From NCBI GenBank assembly GCA_902794125.1, contig CADBFX010000018.1, positions 1 through 38,607 on the forward strand: a DNA stretch of 38,607 bases, given 5' to 3'. Each line of letters opens with the position of its first letter. Position 1 is the stretch's first letter. Below the pieces are notes generated by a model. It searched no databases. It saw nothing but the letters and a program-made list of their open reading frames with translations, and had not been told where the DNA came from. The position numbers were made by a program, and so were the translations under genes. Positions 38,588 to 38,607 of this stretch are shown in pieces. The DNA is from an uncultured Elusimicrobium sp. GTDB lineage: Bacteria; Elusimicrobiota; Elusimicrobia; Elusimicrobiales; Elusimicrobiaceae.

Positions 38588-38607
38588 GCGCTTTTTATAA
38601 ACGCTCC

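Overview
This window looks like chromosomal DNA from a gut-type member of the Elusimicrobiota (relatives of Elusimicrobium minutum). That is an inference from the style of the type IV pilin-like protein at the right end, from the large multi-ACP polyketide/PUFA-type synthase, and from the general gene content; there is no rRNA or other phylogenetic marker to settle it. Almost all of the sequence is coding. No gap exceeds about 275 bases, and no CRISPR array, insertion sequence or prophage is visible.

Layout. (1) 59-1395, minus strand: a sigma-70 factor with a long Lys-rich histone-H1-like tail, followed within 5 bases by tRNA-Arg(CCT) and a terminator. (2) 1631-6628, plus strand: an AT-rich four-gene cassette (MBOAT O-acyltransferase, PaaK-like acyl-adenylating ligase, Bcr/CflA-type MFS exporter, DHHW/AlgX-like protein). 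It resembles an acyl-activation, export and transfer module, probably acquired horizontally. (3) 6725-10726, plus: an SLC45-like sugar/H+ symporter and a DPE2-type 4-alpha-glucanotransferase, together suggesting use of maltose or maltodextrin. (4) 10776-22219, minus: a polyketide/PUFA-synthase-like operon. It encodes a giant synthase (KS-AT-KS-5xACP-KR-DH), an Sfp-type phosphopantetheinyl transferase and an acyl-CoA carboxyltransferase. (5) 22486-25965, minus: a tightly overlapping run of peptide deformylase, membrane ankyrin-repeat protein, ACT-less aspartate kinase and two small membrane proteins. (6) 26060-28068, plus: a TM0106-type RecB/RNase H-like nuclease and a tandem-ACT protein. (7) 28110-32376, minus: rlmN, a lipoprotein, a ComB-like/QueC fusion and a small secreted protein. 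(8) 32501-37849, plus: a phosphohexomutase-like protein, enolase, an FtsB-like protein, an MBL-fold hydrolase, lgt and a RluA-family pseudouridine synthase, mostly with overlapping starts and stops. (9) 37881-38607, minus: a type IV pilin-like gene with an unusual promoter, then a hairpin-rich non-coding stretch.

The most interesting points are these. All five ACP domains of the synthase carry Thr, not Ser, at the phosphopantetheine site, using three different Thr codons, beside a dedicated Sfp-type PPTase. A ComB-like domain is fused to QueC through a roughly 300-residue charged linker. The acylation cassette has an unusual composition. Several genes have a promoter -10 box only 6-8 bases before the ATG, suggesting leaderless mRNAs. 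A T12 tract fills the spacer of the apparent pilin promoter.

Caution: four separate frame-breaking indels are visible (a 22-bp tandem duplication in the carboxyltransferase, probable short deletions in the KS and DH regions of the synthase, and one in lgt). Because lgt is normally important for viability, some of these may be assembly or strain-mixture artefacts rather than real pseudogenes. Read-level checking matters before any biological conclusion is drawn from the split genes.
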